A stretch of DNA of 44,646 nucleotides from a virus. This document shows positions 1-8,151 of the stretch, in pieces (the stretch's first letter is position 1; every line of letters begins with the position of its first letter). The translations under genes were made by a program, and so were the position numbers. Below the pieces are notes generated by a model, which made no database searches, had not been told where the DNA came from, and saw nothing but the letters and a program-made list of their open reading frames with translations. The stretch is taken from IMG/VR virus record IMGVR_UViG_3300021392_000010, positions 1 through 44,646 of that record, one strand, 5' to 3'.

Positions 1-639
1 GCAGGTAAGTGCGACTACACCCTCGAAGAGGTCAAAGGGGAGAAAGTGCAAGTTTATCGGGATACCGCAGGTATTAGTCGGGAGTTGTACCGCAAAGTGC
101 TAGCTTTGCCTGATAGGGTGGAGTTGAAGGGAAAGCGGGACTATGCTCTGCTGCGACTGCTGTGGGATAATGCCCTGCGGCGGGGGGAAATTGCTAATGC
201 GAATATTAGCGATTTTGATGCGGAGGCCAAGACCCTCAAAATTAGGGGGAAGGGAAAGGGGACAGTATTTGAAGTGATTGACCTGTCGTTAACTACTACA
301 GAAGCAATTCGAGATTGGTTGTTAGTGCGGCGGGAGTTAAATACTTCGGCACCGTTGTTTATTTCTGTTGACCCGGTGAAAAAGGGTAATCGGATTACGG
401 GGGCGGGAATTTATTGGATTGTCCAGCAATACTGTAGGGCGGCAGGAGTCAGCAAGCAGATGTCTCCCCACCGCATTCGCCACTCTAGTATCACTGCGGC
501 ATTGGATGCTACCAATGGCAATGTGCGCAAGGTGCAGAAGCTATCTCGCCATGCTCAGATTGATACGCTGATGGTGTATGATGACAACCGCTCCAAGGAC
601 CAATTGGAGATTTCAACTCTGCTGGCGGATATGGTTTAG
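1..639 (+). CDS. tyrosine recombinase (phage integrase), 5' end outside window
   Basis: Catalytic domain of a tyrosine site-specific recombinase, the enzyme that integrates and excises prophages. The frame is open from base 1, so the N-terminal DNA-binding part lies outside the window; the GTG at 46 is probably not the start. The catalytic set is visible in order: Arg in NALRRGE, a beta-hairpin lysine region (IRGKGKG), HRIRH (His-x-x-Arg), SRHAQI (second His) and the nucleophile Tyr in MVYDDN near the C-terminus. It points away from the minus-strand phage genes and ends 27 bp from the hub gene, as expected at a prophage edge. No tRNA or clear attachment-site repeat was seen beside it. The family call is secure; membership of this prophage is inferred from position. 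Confidence 0.9.
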   Translation, partial: AGKCDYTLEEVKGEKVQVYRDTAGISRELYRKVLALPDRVELKGKRDYALLRLLWDNALRRGEIANANISDFDAEAKTLKIRGKGKGTVFEVIDLSLTTTEAIRDWLLVRRELNTSAPLFISVDPVKKGNRITGAGIYWIVQQYCRAAGVSKQMSPHRIRHSSITAALDATNGNVRKVQKLSRHAQIDTLMVYDDNRSKDQLEISTLLADMV

Positions 640-665
640 CAACATTTAATTATAGAGATGCCCAA

Positions 666-1673
666 TCAGCCTGGTGACTCCTCATACAGTTTTCTCCCCT
701 TAACCTCTGTCAACCAGCCATTGTCAGAGAGTGAATTTCGCAGTTCTTGCACTTGGTAGTTACCATCAAATTTTCCGTAACCACTCAAGAAGAAGTTGTC
801 ACCGAGCTTAACAAGACCATTCCCTTCTATGGTAAATTCTACCAACTGGCTTGATGCATTAGAGCGCCTCCAAAGCGATCTCGCTCCTAATCTGGCTTGT
901 TCAAAGGTTTCATATACAACCGATCCTTTAACTGTATCCATCGAAAACACAAAAGGATCTACAAGATTAGCCGTTCCTCCACTAGTACCATATCCTGCCT
1001 CAAAATTCTTATAAGTCCTGCTGTTAGACAGAGTAAATCTGAGTGATGGCCTATCTAAAATATTGCTCTTGTCAAAAACCCAAGCAGTATTAGCATTATC
1101 CAGAAGTTCCCAACTCGGAAAGTAGATCCGTCCTTGGTTATCGAACCGGAAAACATGGTCAAAATCTCTAGCTAAATCCATCAAGAACTCTAAATCTGAC
1201 TTATCCTTCTGCTCCCAGTTGGTAAAATTAATGTTCTCATTGATACCACTAACAGATAAGCCGTGACTAGATGCGATCGCATTTACAACTTGCCCCAAAC
1301 TAACATTACTGAATGTCTTAGTCTTTTTGGTCGAGAGTGCCATATTCAAAGGACGGTTGATGGCTTGCAGATTGATAACATCTGGTGGTGAGGATAACTC
1401 AACCCTATCCAAGTAAAACCTACCTGGGGATAACCTTCTATCAGGAGTGTGGTTCTCGTAAAATAATTCTACATCAAGACTATCCCCAATCCCATTGAAC
1501 ATCGGGTCTTGTTGAAACTTCATTTCATCATCTCGGATTCTTACCGCCAGAGATGTAGCTAAATCTGTTAATCGTTGGGTGATACTTACATCAAGGACAA
1601 AACTCCTAATAAAACCTGAAATATCAAGGTTCTGGGTGTTGTAGATAATTGATAGATAGGGTCTTAGAGGCAT
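666..1673 (-). CDS. phage tail hub, late control gene D-like protein
   Basis: 335-residue protein resembling the P2 gpD / late control D family, which forms the central hub at the tip of a contractile tail, between tube and spike. The N-terminal half has the beta-rich layout of hub proteins (GDSLDVELFYEN, SPGRFYLDRVEL). The middle has the typical stretch in which a helical segment (LGQVVNAIASSHGLS) precedes LEFLMDLARDFDHVFRF. It is the last structural gene of the minus-strand run, after tape measure and U-like genes, matching the P2 order T-U-X-D. A separate small X-like LysM gene is not seen. No spike gene follows, which is odd for a complete phage. Confidence 0.82.
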   Translation of the reverse strand: MPLRPYLSIIYNTQNLDISGFIRSFVLDVSITQRLTDLATSLAVRIRDDEMKFQQDPMFNGIGDSLDVELFYENHTPDRRLSPGRFYLDRVELSSPPDVINLQAINRPLNMALSTKKTKTFSNVSLGQVVNAIASSHGLSVSGINENINFTNWEQKDKSDLEFLMDLARDFDHVFRFDNQGRIYFPSWELLDNANTAWVFDKSNILDRPSLRFTLSNSRTYKNFEAGYGTSGGTANLVDPFVFSMDTVKGSVVYETFEQARLGARSLWRRSNASSQLVEFTIEGNGLVKLGDNFFLSGYGKFDGNYQVQELRNSLSDNGWLTEVKGRKLYEESPG

Positions 1674-1728
1674 TTAGAGAATTTAGAATGAGTGAATTTA
1701 GAATTGTTTTTCTACCCAAGCTGCATTC

Positions 1729-2136
1729 TTAATTTGATACGTGGTGCTCAACGAGCTTGACCTTGACATCGGCAGCTATAGTGGTTGAGCCGTTGACTTT
1801 AGTATAGGCAATTTCCAGATTTTCAAACACATAACTACCCAATGATTTACTACCAATACTCAGCTCAAATACCCCAGCTTCCATATCATAGAGGAATTGC
1901 AATCCAGATAACTGGCTATCAGGTGAAGTGGCGGGTTCAGAGAAATCATCTCGATGAAATCTGGCTCTAATTTCTGCTGTTTTTAGTCCAAATCCTAACA
2001 GTTGAGTACGTGCTTTACCCCGAATTGGTTGTAACTGAGCTACCTGACGTTGTTGTCCAGTTTCAATGCTGAGAACCTGCGATTCTCTGAATCCAAAGGT
2101 ATTAGTTCCGTCTGATAATGTTGCTAGAATAGTCAT
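1729..2136 (-). CDS. phage tail protein, P2 gpU-like
   Basis: 135-residue tail protein between tape measure and hub genes, the position of gpU in P2. The sequence (FRESQVLSIETGQQRQ; ELSIGSKSLGSYVFENLEI) fits the compact beta-rich U family, thought to act in tail tip/terminator assembly. The frame can begin one codon earlier at a TTG, but ATG at 2136 is preferred. The 55-bp gap to the hub gene holds AATTTAG-type filler. Family assignment is by context and general likeness, so moderately sure. Confidence 0.68.
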   Translation of the reverse strand: MTILATLSDGTNTFGFRESQVLSIETGQQRQVAQLQPIRGKARTQLLGFGLKTAEIRARFHRDDFSEPATSPDSQLSGLQFLYDMEAGVFELSIGSKSLGSYVFENLEIAYTKVNGSTTIAADVKVKLVEHHVSN

Positions 2137-2170
2137 CAATTAGGTATTAGGTGTAAGAGGTATATTTTTC

Positions 2171-4282
2171 TCAGGCAAACTCAGTTCTGGTACGCCGTCC
2201 CGCCACCCTCTCAATTAAATCCAAAAACTGCTCATCCCTGGACTCCAAAGCATTAATTATTGCTTGAGGATCAGCACTGCTGTTAATGGTGATATTGGGC
2301 TTATATTCAATATTGACAATATCACTATTGTTACTTCCAGAAGAAGCAGAAGTAAATTCTCTCCGGATATCCCCTGCAACTGAATGGGTTGCTCGAACAG
2401 GAAGATGTGCTGATTGTTTAATACCCTTGCTTATCGTTCCCATCATGCCCTGTCCCACCCTATCAATATCACTCAATGCACCCCATTTAGCAGGAGATGA
2501 TGGTAGTAAACCACGGATACGAGTGACCATATTCTGGACTGCTTCAATCGGAGCAGAAGCAGCGGCAATGATACCTTGAGCAAAGTTACTGACTAATGAA
2601 CGTCCCGCCGCTAATGCTTGACTTGGTAAGGCTTGAATAGCAGCAATTACTCGATTCGCCATTGACTGGGCTTGGGTAACAATGGAGCCAACACGCGATC
2701 GCACAGCCTCTACTATTCCCCCAAAGGTTTCAGTAACATACTGTTTAACTTGGACAAACCTGAACTTAACCTCAGTTACCCATCTGACAATGGTAGCTTT
2801 AACTGCACCAAAGACAGCAGCAGTAGTATCCTTAAGTGCCTCCCAATTGGTAATAACTTGATAGACTACTACCCCAATACTGGCTAATGCTGCCACACCC
2901 AAAGCCACCGGAGCAGCGATCGCACCTATAGCCACACCAGCACCAGCTACCACAGGAGCCAAAGTAGTAAAGGTAGTAATCAAACCTCCTATAGCGGTAG
3001 CTACGGTTCCTGCCACTACTAAAAATCCCCCAGCAGCAGCGGCAACTCCAGCAAAGGCTACCCCAACGGTTACAATCCTGGGATGGGCTTGGGCAAAGTC
3101 GGCAAAGCCAACAATGACCGGTTGGATTGCCTTAAGTGTGTTATTCAGTGCAGGTAGAATAGCTGACCCTATGGTAATGCCAATCTCCCTAAAGTTATTT
3201 CCCAGCAGCTGTAGTTGATTAGCAGTAGTAGCTGAACGAGCAGCGAACTCATCCTGTAAACTGGTGGCAGTTTTAGCGCGATCGCCCGCTAATCCAAGTG
3301 CCTGTTCAAGTACATTGAGGTTAGTAGTAACCAGGGAAATATCATCCTGGTACTCGGAGCCAAACAGTTCCAACAGTATTTTAGGTCTTTGAGCCTCATC
3401 CAGTTGTTGAATCCTCTTGAGAAAATCAACAATTGACTGGGAACCCTTCTCCCTAACACTCCTTTCTAATTCCTCAGCACTCAACCCAATGGCTCCCAAT
3501 GCCTCCCTAAATCCTTTACTTTGTCCCGTGGCTGTCTGCATCTTAGTCAACAAGGCATTAATCCCTGTCGCCGCCACTTCTGGAGGTTTACCCAGTGCAA
3601 TAAAAGCTGCACCCAAAGCCGCTGCTTCTGAGCCCACCAATCCAAAAGTTTTAGCAGTACCACCAATTCTTTGAAGGGTATTGACAATCTCTGGAGCCTT
3701 AGCTGCCATATTATTGGAAAGATGATTAACGGCTCCCAGCAGGTTCTCAATCTCATCGATGCCTACTCCCATAATATTGGAAATCTTACCAATTGATTCC
3801 CCAGCCTGAGCCGCCGTAATATCAAAGGCGACACCAGCCTTAGCAGTGATTTCTGTGAAGCGTAGCAGCTGTTTTTGAGGAATACCCATTTGAGCACCCG
3901 CTGCTGCTATCTGTTGTAAACCTGTAGCAGCAATAGGGATATCGCGAGACAGCTTGAGGATATTACCGGAAAACGACTTAACAACCTTATCAGATGCATT
4001 TATTACCTTATTTAAATCCGCCGTCGCCTCCTCAAAAGCCAAAGCTTCCTTAACTGCTACTCCCAATCCAGCAGTAATCGGAACCGCGATCGCCGCACCA
4101 GCACCTACAGCAGTCCCACCAATACTACTCAGTTTACTAGAAAGAGCATTAGCCTTACTCTCTATCTGTTGGAATCCAGATAGAGCACCCTGCACATTGG
4201 CGTTAAATCTAATAGTCTCGGTAATTGCCATCTGATTAGGTGTTAGGGATTGAAAGTAATGGTTAATGAGTGTAGAACTCAT
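2171..4282 (-). CDS. phage tail tape measure protein (TP901-type core)
   Basis: 703 residues. Tape measure proteins set tail length and are threaded inside the tube. The N-terminal third matches the TP901 core: alternating helices with IAAAGAQMGIP, AGESIGKISNIMG, LGAAFIALGKPPEVAATGINALL and FGSEYQDDISLV. Hydrophobic Ala/Gly/Val-rich segments at about residues 395-480 look like the membrane-active part, followed by AQSMANRVIAAIQALPSQA-type helices. It lies directly downstream of the frameshifting chaperone, its usual place. An ATG at 4231 (MAITETIRF) looks more like the true start, since the first 17 codons derive from intergenic repeat filler; that gives 686 residues. At about 0.15 nm per residue the tail would be short, near 100 nm. 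Confidence 0.92.
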   Translation of the reverse strand: MSSTLINHYFQSLTPNQMAITETIRFNANVQGALSGFQQIESKANALSSKLSSIGGTAVGAGAAIAVPITAGLGVAVKEALAFEEATADLNKVINASDKVVKSFSGNILKLSRDIPIAATGLQQIAAAGAQMGIPQKQLLRFTEITAKAGVAFDITAAQAGESIGKISNIMGVGIDEIENLLGAVNHLSNNMAAKAPEIVNTLQRIGGTAKTFGLVGSEAAALGAAFIALGKPPEVAATGINALLTKMQTATGQSKGFREALGAIGLSAEELERSVREKGSQSIVDFLKRIQQLDEAQRPKILLELFGSEYQDDISLVTTNLNVLEQALGLAGDRAKTATSLQDEFAARSATTANQLQLLGNNFREIGITIGSAILPALNNTLKAIQPVIVGFADFAQAHPRIVTVGVAFAGVAAAAGGFLVVAGTVATAIGGLITTFTTLAPVVAGAGVAIGAIAAPVALGVAALASIGVVVYQVITNWEALKDTTAAVFGAVKATIVRWVTEVKFRFVQVKQYVTETFGGIVEAVRSRVGSIVTQAQSMANRVIAAIQALPSQALAAGRSLVSNFAQGIIAAASAPIEAVQNMVTRIRGLLPSSPAKWGALSDIDRVGQGMMGTISKGIKQSAHLPVRATHSVAGDIRREFTSASSGSNNSDIVNIEYKPNITINSSADPQAIINALESRDEQFLDLIERVAGRRTRTEFA

Positions 4283-4309
4283 TCTAAATTCTACATTCTA
4301 AATTCTCAA

Positions 4310-5010
4310 TTATTCCTTCTTTCTTCTTCCTTCTTCCTTCAATAAAGCTATTCCCTGCTCTACCCAAAACTGAGTATCTTTCATCTTCCCTAATCCTCGT
4401 AAATCATTCAAGTTCCAACCCAAATATTTCAGCAGAAACAGTAAATCTAGGGGACTGGGGAAAACATAAAATTTATCCAGTTCATTAGCGCTACTGCTCC
4501 CCCATAGCCTATCCCTTCTGGTTCAGTAAAATCCTTCTCCTCTATCACCTTGCCGTCAATCATAAATAAGTTTTGTATGGCTTCCTTGTAAGCGATCGCT
4601 CCTTGTCCAGCCTGCTGCACAAACTTGGTATAATAATCTCCAGAATTGGGCTTTTCTGTATACCTGTGTCCCATTACAGAGAAATCGGAGGTTTCAGAAA
4701 AAGGTAAATCATCATGGCAGGTAACCTCTGCATCAAAACTTGCGATCGCAGACTGTAACCTACCCTTCTCCCTAAACTTCAATTCCCCAAACTGTTCATC
4801 AGACAGTCCATAGGCTTCATACATCAACCATTCGATGGCAATAGAAGGACTTTGGGCAGTAATCCTTCTCTGATACTCAAAATAGACATTAGCAGCTAAC
4901 GGTTTCTGAACAAAAACCTTGCCACCTATCTGAACAACAGTTTGCTCCCTCTCTACCGCCTTATCCTGAATTTCTATAGCAGTATTTCTGCCATTCCCTT
5001 TCTTACTCAT
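4310..5010 (-). CDS. tail assembly chaperone, -1 frameshift product (E+E'/G-GT type)
   Basis: Fusion of the upstream chaperone frame (to 4468) with an overlapping -1 frame that runs to a TAA at 4310-4312, about 233 residues. The -1 extension reads FPSPLDLLFLLKYLGWNLND and onward, a compact helical sequence typical of the T/E' part that binds tape measure and tube. In the 0 frame the same DNA stops after MFSPVP. In-frame slippery heptamer A AAT TTT lies 18 nt before the 0-frame stop. Position just before the tape measure gene is where this conserved tailed-phage frameshift occurs. The last residues (KEEGRRKKE) are encoded by a TTCTTCC-type heptamer repeat. Seen: frame, heptamer, overlap. Inferred: that the shift is used. 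Confidence 0.8.
4447..5010 (-). CDS. tail assembly chaperone, 0-frame product (E/G-like)
   Basis: 187 residues from ATG at 5010 (MSKKGNGRN); a GTG four codons earlier at 5022 is possible but less likely. It lies between the tube gene and the tape measure gene, the standard place for the short chaperone that coats the tape measure during tail assembly. The sequence is globular: FEYQRRITAQSPSIAIEWLM, a central acidic region and a C-terminal VALMNWINFMFSPVP. It has no catalytic motif, as expected for this structural helper. Most ribosomes would end here at the TAG (4447-4449), a minority shifting to the longer product. Confidence 0.78.
   Translation of the reverse strand: MSKKGNGRNTAIEIQDKAVEREQTVVQIGGKVFVQKPLAANVYFEYQRRITAQSPSIAIEWLMYEAYGLSDEQFGELKFREKGRLQSAIASFDAEVTCHDDLPFSETSDFSVMGHRYTEKPNSGDYYTKFVQQAGQGAIAYKEAIQNLFMIDGKVIEEKDFTEPEGIGYGGAVALMNWINFMFSPVP
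4468..4474 (-). other. -1 ribosomal slippery heptamer AAATTTT
   Basis: On the minus strand the codons ATA AAT TTT contain A AAT TTT, an X-XXY-YYZ heptamer in the 0 frame. Slipping one base gives AAA TTT, which leads into the 52-codon extension. It is the only in-frame heptamer of this form close to the 0-frame stop. Confidence 0.75.
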
Positions 5011-5026
5011 CACATCTAACACCTAA

Positions 5027-5554
5027 TTAACTCGCCCAAGCATTAACTCCATTCACTTCCCACTTCTTAGCCTGTGGTTCAAAGTAGAAGGTATTAGCTC
5101 CTAATTCATGCCCAAATCCCCACACTGTCATCTGTAATTCCATTTCAGCTTTCTCATTGGGAGTCAAAGAAGAATGGAAAGCATATTTTTTAATCTGCCC
5201 TTTGAGAGTATACTTGATAGTTGCGGTGGTATTACTGTAGCGATCGAGGGCTTTTCCAGTGATTTGAACAGTAATAGAATTACTACCCCCTCCAGTAATC
5301 ATTGTTTGTTTGAGCATCAGATCTATCTCCTCACTAATACCCTTTAAAGTCATTGAAGCTTCCATTGCTTCAAATCCCAGTAGTCTTTGTTGATTCCCCG
5401 CCTCCCCAATCCTAGAATCGGATTCAACCAATCTCATTATTTCAGGCAGAGTCAGTTCAGCAACCATCCCCTTGGCATCAGCTGGATTACCCTGGTAGTC
5501 CAGAAACTTGATCTCAGTACTCTCGTCAGGACGGTACTCAAAGATTGATGGCAT
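5027..5554 (-). CDS. phage major tail tube protein (FII-like)
   Basis: 175 residues. The tube protein stacks in rings around the tape measure and is the channel for DNA. Evidence is the order (sheath, tube, chaperone, tape measure), the usual size, and the family look: an N-terminal strand ending in GNPADAKGMVAELTLPEI, then LKGISEEIDLMLKQ and a mixed beta C-terminus. The ATG directly follows the sheath stop codon, with GGAGGG as ribosome binding site inside the end of the sheath gene, so the two are translationally linked. No oddity in length. Confidence 0.83.
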   Translation of the reverse strand: MPSIFEYRPDESTEIKFLDYQGNPADAKGMVAELTLPEIMRLVESDSRIGEAGNQQRLLGFEAMEASMTLKGISEEIDLMLKQTMITGGGSNSITVQITGKALDRYSNTTATIKYTLKGQIKKYAFHSSLTPNEKAEMELQMTVWGFGHELGANTFYFEPQAKKWEVNGVNAWAS

Positions 5555-6679
5555 TTACCCTCCTACTTTAATTGAAATTTTAACAGTGGCTCTAATCAGT
5601 TCAATAGGCAACCACGGGGCAAATTCAATTGCATAGTCAAGTATTCCAGCATCAAAATTACTCAGAGACTCGTTAAACACTACTTGATAACCACTCTTGA
5701 TTGCACCCTTGCTAGCTTCTTCTGCCAGACAATTGATAAACGACTCCCTGAGTAAGCTAGCAGTAGCCAAGTTGGACTCTTGGGACAGGAATTTGTACGA
5801 TCGCACCTCAACTAATCGGGTAATCTCATCCCTGGATCTAACAGCATTGATGAAAGTGAGGACATCTGTCAATCCTTCTGAGTAGCTACTATTCCTGCCT
5901 CCCCAGACAACATACTCCCCGTCAAAATCACGGTTAACTGTTAGCACTCCCACATCGTTGAGCTTCTCATTATCGGATGTTTCGGAAGAATAGCTGAGGG
6001 ACATAGCAACATCCGTCCCATTGACTCCTTTTAATGGCTGGTTAAGGGGAGATTGTCCATAGTTGCCAAGATTAGCTAATATCCCTGCCAAATGTAAGCT
6101 GACTTCCTCCAATTTAGTCGGATCATCAGTATTTTTCAGATGGGGGAAACAGGCAACGATGCGATTATCTTTGATTCCCACCCCATCGTCGGCATCTCTA
6201 GCAGTAAGAGCATCAGTAACGGAGGTAGCAGCGGTAAAGTTAACAAGTGCGATTAGCTACGCTAGCCTTCGGATCGCACGAATATTATCTACCAGTGCCT
6301 TCAATGCAGCAACGATATCGACACTATTGAATGATGGACATACGACTACTTGAGGAGCCACCCCCAGCTGAGTACTGGAGTTAGCCAGTAAGGGGATAGC
6401 TGCCAATACTCCTGCTTCATCTGCTGTTGCCCCTTTGATGACAACCAGGTTACCACAACCATAACGCTGTAATAGAGCAACTGCTTGAGGTAAAGTATCA
6501 GTAGCTCCCCCCGATCCTAATATGGCTGTTGCCTCATCAGCAGTTCTAATCCGAGTAGGAGTACTTGCAGCAAGAGTCCCCGTGGTACAGGTTCCCACTA
6601 CAGCAATCTCTAATTGCGCCTTCAGGGGAATTGTTGTAGATGTCGTCTGCTTGACGATTACCCCCGTATTAGTCGGCAT
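5555..6679 (-). pseudogene. phage tail sheath protein interrupted by an in-frame amber codon
   Basis: Two open pieces in one frame make a sheath of about 374 residues, close to the P2 FI size. The N-terminal piece (6257-6679, MPTNTGVIVKQTTSTTIPLK) has a strong AGGAGG site. The C-terminal piece runs to 5555 and includes IKDNRIVACFPH, the domain bearing the sheath C-terminal strand, ending in RATVKISIKVGG. Between them is TAG in an extra 21 bp lodged inside a HIP1 site; without it the text reads NIRAIALVNF with no break. Sheath forms the contractile outer layer, so a functional block here would abolish contraction unless the codon is read through. A GTG at 6181 could start the distal piece, but it would lack the N-terminal linking strand. 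Confidence 0.85.
6254..6274. repeat. 21-bp insertion splitting a HIP1 site in the sheath gene
   Basis: The plus strand reads GCGAT, then 21 bp, then CGC. Removing the 21 bp restores GCGATCGC and an uninterrupted sheath frame. The insert has a partly palindromic centre (TAGCTACGCTAGCC) and ends in AT. On the coding strand it adds seven codons, one of them TAG. The same junction type occurs at 13124-13150. Confidence 0.75.
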
Positions 6680-6803
6680 TTACTACCTCCTCTTGAGCTT
6701 CTGGTTCCTCTATTCTCCTATGAGTAATAAGTAATAAGTAATGAGTGATGAGTATGGATTCTCCTCAAACGGTATTCTTCTGACTCCTAACTCCTGCCTG
6801 CCA

Positions 6804-7310
6804 CTAGCTTACCTCGACTTTTTGCTGCAAGACATCAGTTGTTACCTTAGTTACTAAAGGCATTGGTTCAATTTCATCACTGGGTACAAGCTGAGTAGTG
6901 AATTGAAAGCTTATTTCCTTGTACCATTGCCCCATATTGGGAGCGAAAAGCCTACCTGATACCAATCTCAGGGGGGAGATTGAAGGGGGTGGCAGACGAA
7001 ACCCAGGTAAAATTCTTAAGATTTGTTGCTCTGCCCATTCCAAAGCAGCCTTGAATCTCTCAGGATCATCAGTGCGGCGCTTTTGGAAATACAAGCGCAC
7101 CACCAGCGTAACCGTAATCTCCTGTACTGAATCGCTGGTATCACCTAGGGAGGCGCTATATTCAGGGAACAGCCAATCAATACTTTCAAACTGCTCCTTA
7201 CCAAACTTCCCCGCCTCGTTGGGGAGAGCAGCAACCGGGATATTGTTCAATCCATCTCTGATTGGAGCCAGTCGAGTTGCGATCGCTTCGTTCCAGGCAT
7301 CAAAATCCAC
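6804..7310 (-). CDS. tail terminator/completion-type protein (Mu Gp37-like)
   Basis: 168 residues from a GTG (MDFDAWNEAIATRLAP). The layout, an N-terminal helix, then VQEITVTLVVRLYFQKRR and a late LVSGRLFAPNMGQWYKEISFQF strand pair, resembles the small Gp37/DUF1834-type and terminator proteins that cap the tail tube before head joining. It sits between the virion morphogenesis gene and the sheath, where Mu-like phages put it. No enzymatic motif. Role rests mainly on position; the exact family would need a profile search. Confidence 0.6.
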   Translation of the reverse strand: MDFDAWNEAIATRLAPIRDGLNNIPVAALPNEAGKFGKEQFESIDWLFPEYSASLGDTSDSVQEITVTLVVRLYFQKRRTDDPERFKAALEWAEQQILRILPGFRLPPPSISPLRLVSGRLFAPNMGQWYKEISFQFTTQLVPSDEIEPMPLVTKVTTDVLQQKVEVS

Positions 7311-7342
7311 TTCTCTTTCTTTGGATAGCTCAAATCATAGTA

Positions 7343-7768
7343 TCACTTTCTTCTAATCCACACCCGAATCAGTTTCTTCAACTTCTGTTCCCGCTGATCA
7401 TTCATCCCCAATATGCGGCGTTGGGGCATCTTTCTAGTTCCCTGTTGATGAAAAATAGCATAAGGCACATCTACCCCGATCAAAACACTCCTAGCATCTG
7501 CGATCGCAACCACAGAATTTCTCATCTTCCCAGTGCGGGTCAAAATACTATCAGGATATCCCAGTCTCCGCTTCTGGGCTAGGGTCGAGGGAGCCAAAGC
7601 TGCCCATCTCACCCCATCAGGGTCAGTCTCAGTCGCAAATTGGCGCTCAGTCTCTTGCTCCATGTAATTTCCCCATCCCCTCAGGGGAGGTTCTAAGTTC
7701 CGAACACGAGACTTGTATCGTTTGAGTATCGCTTTAGTTTGGCGTCCATCTAATTCAATCGAAATCAT
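7343..7768 (-). CDS. phage virion morphogenesis / tail completion protein (Mu gpG, P2 gpS type)
   Basis: 141 residues from ATG at 7768 (MISIELDGRQTKAIL). An ATG at 7795 is in frame, but the nine codons it adds match the intergenic filler seen elsewhere (compare 16427-16450). Family hallmarks: a basic helical N-terminus, then RQFATETDPDGVRWAALAPS (the D-P-x-G-x-x-W-x-x-L pattern), RTGKMRNSV, VPYAIFHQQGT and RRILGM near the end. These proteins help complete tails or join them to heads. It sits upstream of the terminator-like gene in the same minus-strand run. Confidence 0.85.
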   Translation of the reverse strand: MISIELDGRQTKAILKRYKSRVRNLEPPLRGWGNYMEQETERQFATETDPDGVRWAALAPSTLAQKRRLGYPDSILTRTGKMRNSVVAIADARSVLIGVDVPYAIFHQQGTRKMPQRRILGMNDQREQKLKKLIRVWIRRK

Positions 7769-7797
7769 CTTGAATTTATAATTGTTTTTCCTCATTC

Positions 7798-7830
7798 AAG
7801 AATCAAGATTCTTGATTCTTGATTCTTGAT
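7798..7830. repeat. heptamer tandem repeat, CAAGAAT family
   Basis: ATTCTTG (reverse complement CAAGAAT) repeated with 7-bp period, with one inverted unit at the left. The same family appears at 10083-10122 and, inside a gene, at 11032-11066. Confidence 0.85.
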
Positions 7831-8021
7831 TACCCTGCGCTTCCTCTCCTAATCCGATAGTCCACCTCAAGGGTACAATTATCTCCCAATATTTTCCGCA
7901 GTATTGGCGATAAGGATGATTGAGCCACAGACTTAACAGTTGCCTTGCAGGGTCTATCGTTGAGCATCCCAGTTCCTACATCCCCTGGCTTAATCTCAGT
8001 AGAGGGTATATTATTACCCAA
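7830..8021 (-). CDS. small hypothetical phage protein
   Basis: 63 residues from a TTG. Function not recognised. The C-terminal half (RKILGDNCTLEVDYRIRRG) has a clear strand pattern and is unlike the repeat filler around it. It lies in the gap between the head gene side and the gpG/gpS-like gene, in the same direction. It could be a small connector, or the remnant of a longer gene cut when the plus-strand gene at 8152 arrived. Low confidence because of length and start codon. Confidence 0.4.
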   Translation of the reverse strand: MGNNIPSTEIKPGDVGTGMLNDRPCKATVKSVAQSSLSPILRKILGDNCTLEVDYRIRRGSAG

Positions 8022-8138
8022 AGAGGGTTTGGGGTATATTTGGGCTTAAACTTCGTTTTAGTCCCACTAGTGGCTTACTGATCCCGACAACCCTACTGTT
8101 CCATCACGCTTGAACATTGCTTCCCAACAATTCAGCAC

Positions 8139-8144
8139 AGGAGA
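8139..8144 (+). promoter_or_regulatory. ribosome binding site deciding the start at 8152
   Basis: AGGAGA lies 7 nt before ATG at 8152. An in-frame ATG at 8110 has no such site, and only the 8152 start puts the signal peptide at the N-terminus. Confidence 0.7.
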
Positions 8145-8151
8145 TACGATT

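Noticed and set aside
5555-6679. Stop codon reassignment (TAG read as sense)
   Set aside because: TAG is used as a normal stop in other genes here (for example 4447 and 42031), and the sheath TAG comes with an insertion.
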